Shown here: piece after piece, positions 25,176-35,400 of the stretch
How the letters are laid out: each line of letters opens with the position of its first letter
Position numbering within the stretch: the first letter of the stretch is position 1
Source: Bacteroidaceae bacterium
GTDB taxonomy: Bacteria > Bacteroidota > Bacteroidia > Bacteroidales > Bacteroidaceae
NCBI GenBank assembly: GCA_017958545.1
Contig: JAGDCM010000009.1
Coordinates: 1-51,895, forward strand
Length of the DNA stretch: 51,895 bases
Direction of reading: 5' to 3'
Made by a program: the position numbers and the translations under genes
The notes under the pieces: generated by a model
Databases searched by the model: none
What the model was told of the DNA's origin: nothing
The model's input: the letters and a program-made list of their open reading frames with translations, nothing else

Positions 25176-25724
25176 TTATTCTGCAGCGGGAGCCTCTTCA
25201 GCGGGGGCCTCCTCGTTGGCGGCAGCTTCTGCTTCCGCAGCGGCCTCCTTAGCGGCAGCCTCGAGGGCAGCCATCTTCTCTGCAATCTGAGCCTTCTTGG
25301 CTTCGTCTGCCTTCTTCTCTGCGTTGAGACGCTCTGCGGCAGCCTTCTTGGCCTCGTCAGCCAACTTGTTTGCTACAGCTTGGAGACCTTTCTGACGGTC
25401 AGCCTTCCAAGCGTCAAACTTCTGCTGTGCAGTAGCCTCGTCGAAAGCGCCCTTCTTCACACCGCCACGCAGGTGCTTCATCAGGTATACGCCCTCGCCA
25501 GAGAGAATGTTACGCACTGTGTCGGTGGGCTGTGCACCAGCCTCTACCCAATACAGGGCACGATCGAATTTCAAATCTACAGTGGCAGGATTGGTGTTGG
25601 GATTGTAAGTACCAATCTTCTCTGTAAACTTACCATCACGTGGTGCTCTTACATCAGCGATGACGATGCTGTAGAAGGCATAGCCCTTACGACCGCCGCG
25701 CTGCAATCTGATTTTTGTTGCCAT
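25176..25724 (-). CDS. rpsP: 30S ribosomal protein S16 with Ala/Glu/Lys-rich C-terminal extension
   Basis: A 182-residue S16. Residues 1-80 are the conserved ribosomal domain ([48 protein letters not shown]). Residues about 105-182 are a long low-complexity helix rich in Ala, Glu and Lys that most bacteria lack but Bacteroidetes S16 proteins often carry. The extension should project from the small subunit body. A -7 box TACCTTTG (minus strand) lies at 25780-25787. It heads the rpsP-thiE-prs unit. Confidence 0.95.
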   Translation of the reverse strand: MATKIRLQRGGRKGYAFYSIVIADVRAPRDGKFTEKIGTYNPNTNPATVDLKFDRALYWVEAGAQPTDTVRNILSGEGVYLMKHLRGGVKKGAFDEATAQQKFDAWKADRQKGLQAVANKLADEAKKAAAERLNAEKKADEAKKAQIAEKMAALEAAAKEAAAEAEAAANEEAPAEEAPAAE

Positions 25725-25779
25725 TACTTTTTATGGTTTTATAGGTTTGAAATATACTGCCATCTCGTGACAGCGGGTG

Positions 25780-25787
25780 CAAAGGTA
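25780..25787 (-). promoter_or_regulatory. -7 box for the rpsP unit
   Basis: TACCTTTG on the minus strand, 55 bp before the rpsP ATG, between rpsP and the 3' end of the phosphoglucomutase gene. Confidence 0.55.
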
Positions 25788-25849
25788 CGTCTTTTCTTGC
25801 AATAAAGCCAGAGGCACGTGCTTTTTTTTTGTTTATTTAAGCTTTTTTG

Positions 25850-27586
25850 TCAAAGAGAAAGCGATTTCTTGATGGCTTCTACGTGCTCTTTGGCCTTCTC
25901 TACCTCGCCGGGATAACACTTTGCACAACCGATCTGACCCTTGATTTCGCAATAGAACTTGATCTTCGGTTCTGTGCCGCTGGGACGTACGGAAATCTTG
26001 GTGCCGTCCTCACAGAACCACTGCAGCACGTTGCTCGTGGTGGGCATATCCAGCTTCGTCACGTTGCCCTTGTCGTCTGTTGCCGTGAGTGCCTGATAGT
26101 CCTTCGTGAGAACAATCTTCGAACCGGCGATTTCCTTTGGAGCCTTCTCTCCGCGGAAGTCCACCATCATCTGCTTTATCTCGTCAGCACCGCTCTTGCC
26201 GGGCTTCGTCACGTTGATCGTGCTCTCGTAGGAGAATCCGTATTCCTTATATATCTCCATCAGCAGGTCGTAGAGGGTCTTGCCCTGATCCTTTGCCCAT
26301 GCTGCAATCTCGCAGATGAGACAGATGGAAGCCGGAGCGTCCTTGTCGCGCACTTTGTCGTAGGGCAGGAATCCGAACGACTCCTCGCCGCCGCCGATAT
26401 ATTTCTGCTTGCCTTCCGAGAGAGCTATCTCGCGTGCAATCCACTTGAAACCGGTGTAGCAGTCGCGCAGTTCCACGCCGTTCTTCTTCGCCATTTCGGC
26501 AATCACCTCAGTGGTTACGATGGTCTTCACGAGGAAGTCGGTTTTGCCCAGCGTGCCGAGAGCCTGCTTGTTCTTGATGATGTAGTAGATGAACATCATG
26601 GCAGTCTGGTTGCCGTTGATGATCTGCCACTCACCCTCCGGATTGCGGCATACGATGGCAAGACGGTCGGCATCGGGGTCGGTAGCCACCACGAGGTCGG
26701 CATTCAGCTTCGTACCGAGCTTCATACCCAGCGTCATTGCCTCGGCATTTTCGGGGTTGGGAGAAACGACTGTTGGGAAGTTGCCGTCCACCACCATCTG
26801 CTCGGGTACCACGTTGATATTCTGGAAACCCCACGAACGCAGACACATGGGCACGATATGACGGCCTGTGCCGTGCATGGCGCTGTAGACGATGTTGAGG
26901 TCCTTCTGGCGCAGGATTACATCCTGATCCACCATAGCCTCCTTCACGGCCACCATGTAGTCATAGTCCATCTCGCCGCCGATAATCTGGATGAGGTCCC
27001 AGTTGGCAGTGAACTTCACATCCTCCAACTTCACCTTGTTCACCTCGTCGATGATACCCGTGTCGTGCGGAGCGAGCACCTGTGCGCCGTCGGCCCAGTA
27101 GGCCTTGTATCCGTTGTACTCCTTGGGATTGTGCGATGCCGTCACGTTCACACCGGCCACAGCGCCCAGCTGACGGATGGCAAAGCTGATTTCGGGAGTC
27201 GGTCTCAGGCTCTCGAAGAGATATGCCTTGATGCCGTTGGCCGAGAAGATGGCGGCAACGGATTCAGCATACATACGTCCGTTGTTGCGGCAGTCGTGAC
27301 CCACCACTACGGAGCAGCCGCCCTGCGGGAATGCCTTGTTGATGTAGTTGGCAAAGCCCTGTGTGGCCATACCCACGATGTATTTGTTCATACGGTTGGT
27401 GCCGGCACCCATGATGCCGCGCAGTCCGCCCGTTCCGAATTCCAGGTTCTGGTAGAAAGCATCCACCAGCGCGGTCTTGTCGTCGTACATGGCCTTGATT
27501 TCGGCCTTGGTGTCTGCATCGATGATGGGGGAGGAGAGCCACTCCTGGGCTTTGGCCTCACACTGCTTGATGAGTTCGTTGTCCAT
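25850..27586 (-). CDS. Phosphoglucomutase/phosphomannomutase family protein
   Basis: A 578-residue alpha-D-phosphohexomutase of the long PGM2-like bacterial type. The phosphoserine loop is TASHNPKEYNGYK near residue 155, the metal-binding loop is DPDADRLAI near residue 310, the sugar-binding loop is GGEESFGF near residue 405, and the phosphate-binding loop is RPSGTEPKIKFY near the C terminus. It interconverts hexose-1- and hexose-6-phosphates, supplying glucose-1-phosphate that RfbA could use. It is monocistronic, divergent from ssb, with a -7 box at 27644-27651. Confidence 0.93.
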   Translation of the reverse strand: MDNELIKQCEAKAQEWLSSPIIDADTKAEIKAMYDDKTALVDAFYQNLEFGTGGLRGIMGAGTNRMNKYIVGMATQGFANYINKAFPQGGCSVVVGHDCRNNGRMYAESVAAIFSANGIKAYLFESLRPTPEISFAIRQLGAVAGVNVTASHNPKEYNGYKAYWADGAQVLAPHDTGIIDEVNKVKLEDVKFTANWDLIQIIGGEMDYDYMVAVKEAMVDQDVILRQKDLNIVYSAMHGTGRHIVPMCLRSWGFQNINVVPEQMVVDGNFPTVVSPNPENAEAMTLGMKLGTKLNADLVVATDPDADRLAIVCRNPEGEWQIINGNQTAMMFIYYIIKNKQALGTLGKTDFLVKTIVTTEVIAEMAKKNGVELRDCYTGFKWIAREIALSEGKQKYIGGGEESFGFLPYDKVRDKDAPASICLICEIAAWAKDQGKTLYDLLMEIYKEYGFSYESTINVTKPGKSGADEIKQMMVDFRGEKAPKEIAGSKIVLTKDYQALTATDDKGNVTKLDMPTTSNVLQWFCEDGTKISVRPSGTEPKIKFYCEIKGQIGCAKCYPGEVEKAKEHVEAIKKSLSL

Positions 27587-27643
27587 GATAGATAAGTTGT
27601 TTTGTGTTATATTATTAATATGTTTTAGTCACAGTTTCAGTCG

Positions 27644-27722
27644 CAAAGATACGAAAAAAACAGATATATCTAAAAAACTATACTTTTTTTGATGCCTAAA
27701 ACCCAATTTTTTTATACTTTTG
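27644..27722. promoter_or_regulatory. Divergent -7 boxes for phosphoglucomutase and ssb
   Basis: Minus-strand TATCTTTG (27644-27651) drives the phosphoglucomutase gene. Plus-strand TACTTTTG (27715-27722) lies 21 bp before the ssb ATG at 27744, with a TTTG at 27688-27691 (23-bp spacing) as a possible -33 element. Confidence 0.6.
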
Positions 27723-27743
27723 CATCGTAAACATGTGAATGCA

Positions 27744-28106
27744 ATGAACAAAGTGATGCTCATAGGCAACGTTGGAGTCGATCCGGATGTCCGTTATGTG
27801 GACCGCGGTGTGTGTGTGGCGCAGTTGCGTCTGGCCACCAGTGAGAGAGGCTACACCTTGCCCAACGGTACTGAGGTGCCCGAGCGCACGGAGTGGCACA
27901 ATGTGGTTCTATGGCGTCAACTCGCCGAGGTGGTGGACAAGTATGTCAAGAAGGGCGACAAGCTCTATATCGAAGGTAAGATTCACACCCGTTCCTATGA
28001 AGACAATCAGGGCCGCACGCGCTATGTCACGGAGATTTGGGCCGACGCGATGGAAATGCTGACTCCCAAGCCTCAGTCACAGTCACCGGAACCAGCCACC
28101 GCCTGA
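27744..28106 (+). CDS. ssb: Single-stranded DNA-binding protein
   Basis: A 120-residue SSB with the OB-fold signature: MNKVMLIGNVGVDPDVRY, RTEWHNVVLWRQLAEV, YVKKGDKLYIEGKIHTRSYE and the C-terminal strand TEIWADAMEML. The ATG at 27744 is the family start; a TTG eight codons upstream lies in the promoter. The short C-terminal tail (PKPQSQSPEPATA) lacks the acidic DDDIPF-type tip that recruits partner proteins in many SSBs. This suggests a minimal or secondary SSB. It is followed after 21 bp by gldE, a gene order typical of Bacteroidetes. Confidence 0.93.
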   Translation: MNKVMLIGNVGVDPDVRYVDRGVCVAQLRLATSERGYTLPNGTEVPERTEWHNVVLWRQLAEVVDKYVKKGDKLYIEGKIHTRSYEDNQGRTRYVTEIWADAMEMLTPKPQSQSPEPATA

Positions 28107-28127
28107 TTTCACCAAACCCTTTAAAAA

Positions 28128-29450
<1,323 letters not shown>

Positions 29451-29452
29451 AT

Positions 29453-29486
29453 AATAATCCCGAGTCTCGCAAGACCCGGGATTATT
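29453..29486. terminator. Intrinsic terminator between gldE and the converging Skp-like gene
   Basis: AATAATCCCG (29453-29462) pairs with CGGGATTATT (29477-29486), and an inner GTCT/AGAC extends the stem after one mismatch, with a CGCA loop. The T-rich/A-rich flanks on each side fit a bidirectional terminator. AAACTGT tandem repeats (29515-29534) follow before the next stop codon. Confidence 0.75.
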
Positions 29487-29532
29487 TATTCTCGAAACTC
29501 TAACCTCTAACCTTTAAACTGTAAACTGTAAA

Positions 29533-30126
29533 CTACTCCTCCGCTGTCTTGTGGGCTTTCTTGTAGCGCTTGTTCAGACCCTTGATGACATCGCGTGTGA
29601 TATCCATTTTTGGATTTGCTATCAGCATGTTGTCACCGGCCTTCACCAGCACGTAGTCATACTTTTTTGTTTTATTGTACGCGCGCAAGAAAGCCTGTAT
29701 GCTGTCGCGAGCCTCCTGATTCACGCGTGCCTGCTCCTCTGCGAAGTCGCCCTGCAGACGGGCTGCCAGTTCCTGCAACTGCTGCTGCTCAGCCTGTATG
29801 CTGTTCTGTGCGCGCTCCAGTTCGTCGCGGGTGGTGAATCCGTTGCTCTCGTATTTCTTCTGCAGGGCTGCTGCGTGCTGTTCCAGTGCGCGCTGCTTCT
29901 GTGCCAGAGTGTTCTGGATATTCGTACCCTTGCGTGTGAGTTCCTCCTCGTAGTCTTTGTAGAGTTCGTACTTGGTGATGAGGCTGTCCATCTCCACGTA
30001 GGCGATTTTCAGTCCTGTGACTTCCTCTGCCTCCTCCGAGGCGGCGTTTTCTGCCTCTTCGGCGTTTTTCTGACAGGCGGTGAGGCTCATGAGGAGAGCC
30101 GCCGCAATAAACATAATGTGCTTCAT
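29533..30126 (-). CDS. Skp/OmpH-like periplasmic chaperone lipoprotein
   Basis: A 197-residue protein. The true start is the ATG at 30126 (MKHIMFIAAALLMSL) with a lipobox ending at Cys18; the frame is open further upstream only because it runs across the overlapping small gene. After the lipobox comes an acidic linker, then ITYVE-like LKIAYVEMDSLITKYELYKDY and a long Gln/Glu/Ala-rich coiled coil (residues about 60-140), then a returning strand region LIANPKMDITRDVIKGLNKRY. This is the layout of the Skp/OmpH chaperone that escorts outer membrane proteins. Its ATG overlaps the stop of the preceding 56-aa gene as ATGA, implying translational coupling. Confidence 0.85.
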   Translation of the reverse strand: MKHIMFIAAALLMSLTACQKNAEEAENAASEEAEEVTGLKIAYVEMDSLITKYELYKDYEEELTRKGTNIQNTLAQKQRALEQHAAALQKKYESNGFTTRDELERAQNSIQAEQQQLQELAARLQGDFAEEQARVNQEARDSIQAFLRAYNKTKKYDYVLVKAGDNMLIANPKMDITRDVIKGLNKRYKKAHKTAEE

Positions 30127-30293
30127 ATTTCGAATTGTTTGTGTACGCAGTGTATACCTTTCTTTCTCATTGCCTTGCTGTGACCGATATGCTCGCTGCC
30201 GAAGCGTCCGTTCTTCTCCAAAATGATGCGGATGCACAAAAGAAGCATGCTTAGTCCAACAAAAAGAGTGATGAGCAGAAACAGTTTCAACAT
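30123..30293 (-). CDS. Small single-pass membrane protein coupled to the Skp-like gene
   Basis: A 56-residue ORF: the ATG is at 30293-30291 and the stop TGA at 30125-30123. Residues 1-25 (MLKLFLLITLFVGLSMLLLC) form one membrane helix. The C-terminal part has FGSEHIGHSKAMRKKGIHC, a His/Gly/Cys-containing pattern that I associate with a conserved small Bacteroidales membrane protein of unknown function. The stop overlaps the start of the Skp-like lipoprotein by four bases (ATGA). A -7 box lies at 30315-30322. Because the gene is under 60 codons it is easily missed by ORF finders. Confidence 0.72.
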   Translation of the reverse strand: MLKLFLLITLFVGLSMLLLCIRIILEKNGRFGSEHIGHSKAMRKKGIHCVHKQFEI

Positions 30294-30300
30294 ATTTTGT

Positions 30301-30322
30301 TACATTTGTAGCCGCAAAAGTA
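30301..30322. promoter_or_regulatory. Overlapping face-to-face promoters
   Basis: Plus-strand TACATTTG (30301-30308) and minus-strand TACTTTTG (30315-30322) point towards each other, so each predicted start site falls in or next to the other -7 box. The plus promoter would serve 30352-31937, and the minus promoter would serve the small membrane gene and the Skp-like gene. Confidence 0.5.
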
Positions 30323-30351
30323 ATAAAAAACAATGAAACAACGTTATTCCG

Positions 30352-30561
30352 ATGAATAAAATCAACATTAATATCTCAATTCTCGCCCGAAGAGGCTATG
30401 ATTTACGCTCAAAGGGCACCACAGAGGAGCATCTGCTTATGAACTTCGTACATCGTATGCGCATCGCCTGGAACCTCTATCAGACAGAGATGGAGGAACA
30501 GTACGGTATCGAACCCTACTCTGTGGATTTCGAGCTGGAGACCAACGTGGATGCCGAATGA
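30352..30561 (+). CDS. Small conserved-looking hypothetical protein
   Basis: A 69-residue protein with a basic N-terminal third and an acidic C terminus, no signal peptide and no membrane helix. It is not recognised. The middle (LMNFVHRMRIAWNLYQTEMEEQYG) is predicted helical. The start ATG follows the plus promoter at 30301-30308 by 43 bp. Its stop overlaps the ATG of the beta-helix lipoprotein as ATGA (30558-30561), so the two are very likely translated together and may work in one pathway. Confidence 0.65.
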   Translation: MNKININISILARRGYDLRSKGTTEEHLLMNFVHRMRIAWNLYQTEMEEQYGIEPYSVDFELETNVDAE

Positions 30562-31937
30562 AAAACCTCTTTTCCTTTCTCTTCCTCCTTTGTTTAGTCA
30601 TCGGGGCTTGCGACTCCTACGACGACTTCACCACCGACCCCTCTTCCGTGCTTTCTTTCTCGGCCAGTACGGTGGCCTTCGACACCGTCATCACGGCAGA
30701 AGGTTCTTCCACGCGCACTCTACTGGTGCACAACAAGGGTGGTAAGGGGCTCCGCATCCTTTCCGTGGAGTTTGAGAAGGGCAGCGAATCGCCATTCCGC
30801 GCCAATGTGGACGGATGGTTTTTGGAGGACGGACGGGGCACCGACTTCGAGGTGCGCACTCAAGACAGCATCTTCGTGCGTTTGGAATGCACGTTACCGG
30901 ATACCGACAAGGACGAGACGACCACCTACGAGGACCGTCTTCTCTTCCATCTCGAGAGCGGTGTCACGCAGAGCGTCACCGTTACGGCTATCGGCATGGA
31001 TGTCTACCGTTGGACCGATGTCACGCTGACGGAAGACAACACTTTGGAGGCCAAGCGCCCGATACTTGTCGAGGGACCGCTCACGGTCTCTGAGGACGTC
31101 ACCTTCACCATCAAGGCAGGCACGCGCCTCTTCTTCCGCGACAACGGTTCGCTCGTAGTGCGTGGCACGTTGCATATCGAGGGCGAGGAAGGCAAACCCG
31201 TCGTCTTGCGCGGCGACCGCACCGACCGCCTGCTCTGGTATATGCCCTACGACAATATGCCCGACCGTTGGAACGGCGTTGTCCTCGCAGACGGGAGCAC
31301 GGACCACAAGATAGAGTGGATGGACCTCCACAGTTCGCGTTGGGGCATCCGTGCGGAGAACACCAACCTGACGATGGAGTCGTCCAAGCTGCACAATATG
31401 TCGGGCGACGATGCTGAGACCAGTTGCGGCATGTTTCTCAAGAACTGCGACTTCACGGCCAACAACGTGTGCATTTCCAACGCGATGGGTCACGGTCTCT
31501 ATCTGCTCGGCGGCAAGGCTTCTCTCACGCATTGCACCATGGCGCAGTATCTTCTCATCGGCGGCGGCACAAAGGGTATGGCTCTCTTCCTTGCCAACAA
31601 GGAGGGCGATACCGACTACGACATAGAGTCTTACACTTTCGACCGTTGTCTTGTGATGGGTTACGGCGACGATGTCATCAGTGCTTCGTTCCAGCATCCG
31701 GGCACCAGAGAGGAGGCACTTTCTTTCAACGAGTGTTATCTCAACACGGTGAGGGACGACACTGATGAGCGTTTTGTGGACTGTCTCTACGACAGCGAGG
31801 TTGCAACACAGCTGGGCAACAAGGGTCAAAGTCCAGATAAGCGAGGCTTGTATCGTGTGTTCAACACCACGTTATATCTCTACGACTTCACTCCCGCTGA
31901 TGCCAGCCCCTGCAAGGGTTATGGTGCAGCGTTTTAA
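30558..31937 (+). CDS. Lipoprotein with right-handed beta-helix-like domain
   Basis: A 459-residue exported lipoprotein. The signal peptide MKNLFSFLFLLCLVIGAC gives lipidated Cys18. Residues about 25-150 look like an Ig-like/choice-of-anchor domain (STAVAFDTVIT-type, NKGGKGLRILSVEF). From about 165 to 430 there are repeating short strands with Asn and Gly turns (GSLVVRGTLHIEGEEGKPV, LTMESSKLHNMSGDDAETS, KNCDFTANNVCISNAMGHG), typical of a parallel beta-helix. Such proteins in Bacteroidales are surface or periplasmic with unknown substrates, and no polysaccharide-lyase catalytic motif is obvious. Its start is coupled to the 69-aa gene, and a GC-rich terminator follows. Confidence 0.8.
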   Translation: MKNLFSFLFLLCLVIGACDSYDDFTTDPSSVLSFSASTVAFDTVITAEGSSTRTLLVHNKGGKGLRILSVEFEKGSESPFRANVDGWFLEDGRGTDFEVRTQDSIFVRLECTLPDTDKDETTTYEDRLLFHLESGVTQSVTVTAIGMDVYRWTDVTLTEDNTLEAKRPILVEGPLTVSEDVTFTIKAGTRLFFRDNGSLVVRGTLHIEGEEGKPVVLRGDRTDRLLWYMPYDNMPDRWNGVVLADGSTDHKIEWMDLHSSRWGIRAENTNLTMESSKLHNMSGDDAETSCGMFLKNCDFTANNVCISNAMGHGLYLLGGKASLTHCTMAQYLLIGGGTKGMALFLANKEGDTDYDIESYTFDRCLVMGYGDDVISASFQHPGTREEALSFNECYLNTVRDDTDERFVDCLYDSEVATQLGNKGQSPDKRGLYRVFNTTLYLYDFTPADASPCKGYGAAF

Positions 31938-31951
31938 GTTACAGATTAAGA

Positions 31952-31973
31952 AAGGCGCTCGTTTGAGCGCCTT
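31952..31973 (+). terminator. Intrinsic terminator after the beta-helix lipoprotein
   Basis: AAGGCGCTC (31952-31960) pairs with GAGCGCCTT (31965-31973) around a 4-nt loop, followed by AACTTTTCACTTTT. It is a strong 9-bp stem 14 bp after the stop codon. Confidence 0.8.
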
Positions 31974-32070
31974 AACTTTTCACTTTTCATTTTTAATTAT
32001 TAACATGCGCTAGCGCAACGTGTAGCCAAAGCCCTCTCTTTCCCTTTGTAGATTGCAATCAGTTTGCGTT

Positions 32071-32150
32071 CAGTCTGCGAGGAAACCCCGAAAACTCTCG
32101 CAGCTCCTCGCACACTCCTCGCAGTCTCCTCGCAGACTCCTCGCAGACTG
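32071..32150. repeat. 11-bp tandem repeats inside a 13-bp inverted repeat
   Basis: Four 11-bp units of the form ACTCCTCGCAG run from 32103 to 32146. CAGTCTGCGAGGA (32071-32083) is the perfect reverse complement of 32138-32150, so the whole stretch could fold as a stem with a repetitive loop. It sits in the 470-bp gap 31938-32404, which holds no convincing gene: a terminator, this repeat, an A/T-rich stretch and a promoter. AGTCTGCGAG also occurs near 418-427. Confidence 0.7.
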
Positions 32151-32349
32151 AGCGGACGAAGAGTGGGGGAAGATACTATTAATATGAATGATTTTATGAG
32201 AAAGTTAGAAAAACGACCGCGTTGCCGGTTCCAAACGACCGAGCTGGCAGGAGTTTGTGCAATTATCAATTTTGAATTGTCAAATTTCAATTATAGTTGC
32301 GTATGAATAAAAATAGTGCTGTCAATTTGATAAAAAGTTGGGCATAATG

Positions 32350-32379
32350 TTGCAGTTTAGGGAAAAAAGTGTATCTTTG
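32350..32379 (+). promoter_or_regulatory. Promoter for the GH51-GH43 gene
   Basis: TTG (32350-32352) and TATCTTTG (32372-32379) are 19 bp apart, an ideal match. The ATG lies 25 bp downstream. Confidence 0.75.
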
Positions 32380-32404
32380 CAGCAGAAATAAAAAGCAATA
32401 TACC

Positions 32405-35400
32405 ATGAAAAAAACGTTTCTCTCCGCTCTGTTGTGGCTGACGACAGTATTTGTCTCCCTGTCCCAGGTGACCCTTACCCTGAGGCCTGACAACTACAGC
32501 CATGACATCTCCGCCGCACAATACGGCATCTTTCTTGAAGAAATCAATCACGCCGTTGATGGCGGCTTATGGAGCGAGATGGTGAGCAATCGCTCTTTCG
32601 AAGACAATGAGTCATATCCGGACAGGTGGTGGAATGGCGATAATACGACATTATCTATTGCCACCGACAACCTAATGAACGCTGCCCAGCAGCAGTACCT
32701 ACATGTCACTCCTTCTGTGAATGGCGCTATTTTTGGCAACAACGGTTATTGGGGCATGAGGCTTGACGGACAGGATTACTATACCCTGACGTTCTATGCA
32801 CGTGCAGATGCTGCTTTCTCCACAATTCTGAAAGCAAGTCTTCTGGATTATAGTAACGGTAATGAATTCTTGAGTGCTTCAAAGGAAATCACCGTAGACA
32901 CCAAATGGCAGAAGATTAGCCTGACAATTCCTGATGCAAATCGTGTTAGCGGGAAAGCTTACCTATCGTTGCAGACAACGTCGGTAAACGAATTCGATAT
33001 CGATGTAGTAAGCCTGATGCCTGCCGAAACTTATAAGGGACATGGATGTCGCAAGGATCTGGCACAGATGCTTGAAGACCTAAAGCCACGTTTCATGCGC
33101 TTCCCTGGCGGTTGCTATGTGGAGGGACAATATAGTAACGGATACAGAAATCGTTTTGAATGGAAAAAGACGATAGGACCAATAGAGAATCGGCCAGGTC
33201 ATTGGAATATCAACTGGAACTACAGAAGTTCCGACGCTTTCGGTTTCCACGAAATGTTGCAACTGAGTGAAGACCTTGGGGCAGTGCCTCTCTTTGTTGT
33301 CAATGTGGGTTTAGGACACGGATGGTATCAGAATATAAACTACCTGGACGAATTCATTCAGGAGGCGCTTGATGCAATAGAATATGCCAATGGTGCTACA
33401 ACGACCACTTGGGGAGCCAAGCGTGCTGCCAACGGTCACCCAGAACCCTTCGGACTGAAATACATAGAGATTGGTAATGAGAACTATAACTATTATACGT
33501 GGAGCAATAACGACCAGAGTTATCAGTATCCGGAACGCTATTATATGTTCTATCAGGCCATAAAGGCGAAATATCCCGATATAGTATGTATAGGTAATGT
33601 GGAGTCATGGGGCACGGACAATCCTTCTTGGCGTAACGACTATCCTGTGGATGCTGTGGATGAGCACTACTATCGCAGCCCGTCATGGTTTGCAAGCAAC
33701 TATGAGAAGTATGACACATATGATCGCAGCGGACCAAAGATTTATCCTGGAGAATATGCTGTGACATCAGACTTTGGCACTACAGGCAATTTGGCTGCCG
33801 CACTGGGTGAAGCCATTTATATGCAGGGTATGGAGCGCAACTCCGACATTGTCACAATGGCATCCTATGCCCCCATCTTCGTGAATGAAAACGACCCGAA
33901 ATGGATGCCTGACATGATACGTTTCGATGCCACATACAGCTATGGCACGCCTTCTTACTACGTGCAGAAACTGATGTCGCAAAAACTCGGAACACGGAAT
34001 ATAACATGGACGGAGAAGGGCAACAATGGCGATGCCTTTTTTGATACATACGCCGGCCTGTCCACATGGCTTACATCCGCCGTCTTCTCTGACTATAAAA
34101 TATATAAAGATGGTGTACTGGTCTATTCTGCTCCCTTCGACGGCACGGATCCGTGGACAGACCTCTCAGGCACTTTCTATGAAGAGGATGGGACTCTCGT
34201 TCAGACGAGCACTACAATGGAGGGACTTCTCTATCTAAATAATAGAGTTGACCTTGGTGACAACTATGACATAGAGGTAAAAGCCACTAAAACAGACGGT
34301 AAAGAGGGATTCCTTATTGCATTCGGATACAAAGACGCAAAGAATTACTGCTGGTGGAACATCGGTGGCTGGAACAACAGTCAGCATGCTATCGAGGTTT
34401 GCACCAACGGCGCCAAGACGCAGTATAGTATCAAGAGTGGAAATCTTATTACCGGAAGAACCTATGACCTGCACATTGAGGTGCGTAATAACCACATAAA
34501 GTGCTACATCGACGGTACACTGTACCACGATGTCATCCTGCCGATGGAACGCTGCGTCTATACCTCCGCAAGCCGCGAAGGCGATAAGTTGTACGTTAAG
34601 TTGGTCAACTTCAGTAATGAGGACTGCACAACAACCCTCATTACTTCCGGTTACACGGCATCCAATATCAGGCTAACACAGATGAAGGGCGAGACAGGTC
34701 TGGAAGAAAATACCGCTAGCAACATGTATAATGTGGTGCCGCAAGAGAAGACACTTGCCGCATACGGCACCAATATCTTGGTTAATGTTCCAGCTCACTC
34801 GTTTAATATTTACGAGATGGATATTTCGGAAGGAGAGATGACTGATATAGGCCTTATGCCTGAGGAGGGCACCTATTACCTTAAGGATTGCGAGAGCGGA
34901 CAGTATCTGGCACGCGGTGCCGATTGGGGTACACGTGCAACGCTTTCTACACTCGGCATTCCAGTGGCTATCACCAGTATACAAGATGATATATATACCA
35001 TAAGATACCGCGACCTCAACGCTAAATTACTAGGTAATCTCAGTGATCCATATACCGACGTAAATGCTGGAGAGGAAACACTGTGGCGTTTTCGGGATGC
35101 AGGCAATGGTAAAGTATATCTTGAGAGCACTCTTGACGGAAAGTATTTCACCTCTCCTGTATCAGGAGCCGGAGCAGAATTTACCGATGACATATCAAAG
35201 GCCACAGCATTTACATTTGTCACCAGTTCTGCCTACGAGAAGTATATTGCTGCCATGAATTCGCTCACGGAGGAGACACACTACAGTATAGGTGCCGATG
35301 TGACAAATCTTGTTACCAATCCCTCAATGGCAGATGGCATAGATGGATGGGAAAATACCGTCCATACATATACCTCGAGCGGAACCATACCTATTTACCA

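Noticed and set aside
25847-27595. 582-aa ORF on the plus strand
   Set aside because: A complete shadow of the phosphoglucomutase gene; its translation shows no family features and it lacks its own promoter.
30333-30359. 8-codon ORF (MKQRYSDE) just before the 69-aa gene
   Set aside because: It could be a leader peptide but has no attenuator structure or biosynthetic context; likely chance.
32103-32146. Possible CRISPR array
   Set aside because: The units are 11 bp and directly tandem without unique spacers, and no cas genes are present.
32000-32290. 96-aa minus-strand ORF across the 11-bp repeats
   Set aside because: Its sequence is generated by the tandem repeat and A/T-rich flank; no promoter or ribosome site precedes it. 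It is a possible repeat-derived ORF but not supported as a gene.
32182-32304. 40-aa plus-strand ORF ahead of the GH51-GH43 promoter
   Set aside because: It has no promoter box or conserved pattern and ends in A/T-rich sequence; too weak to call.
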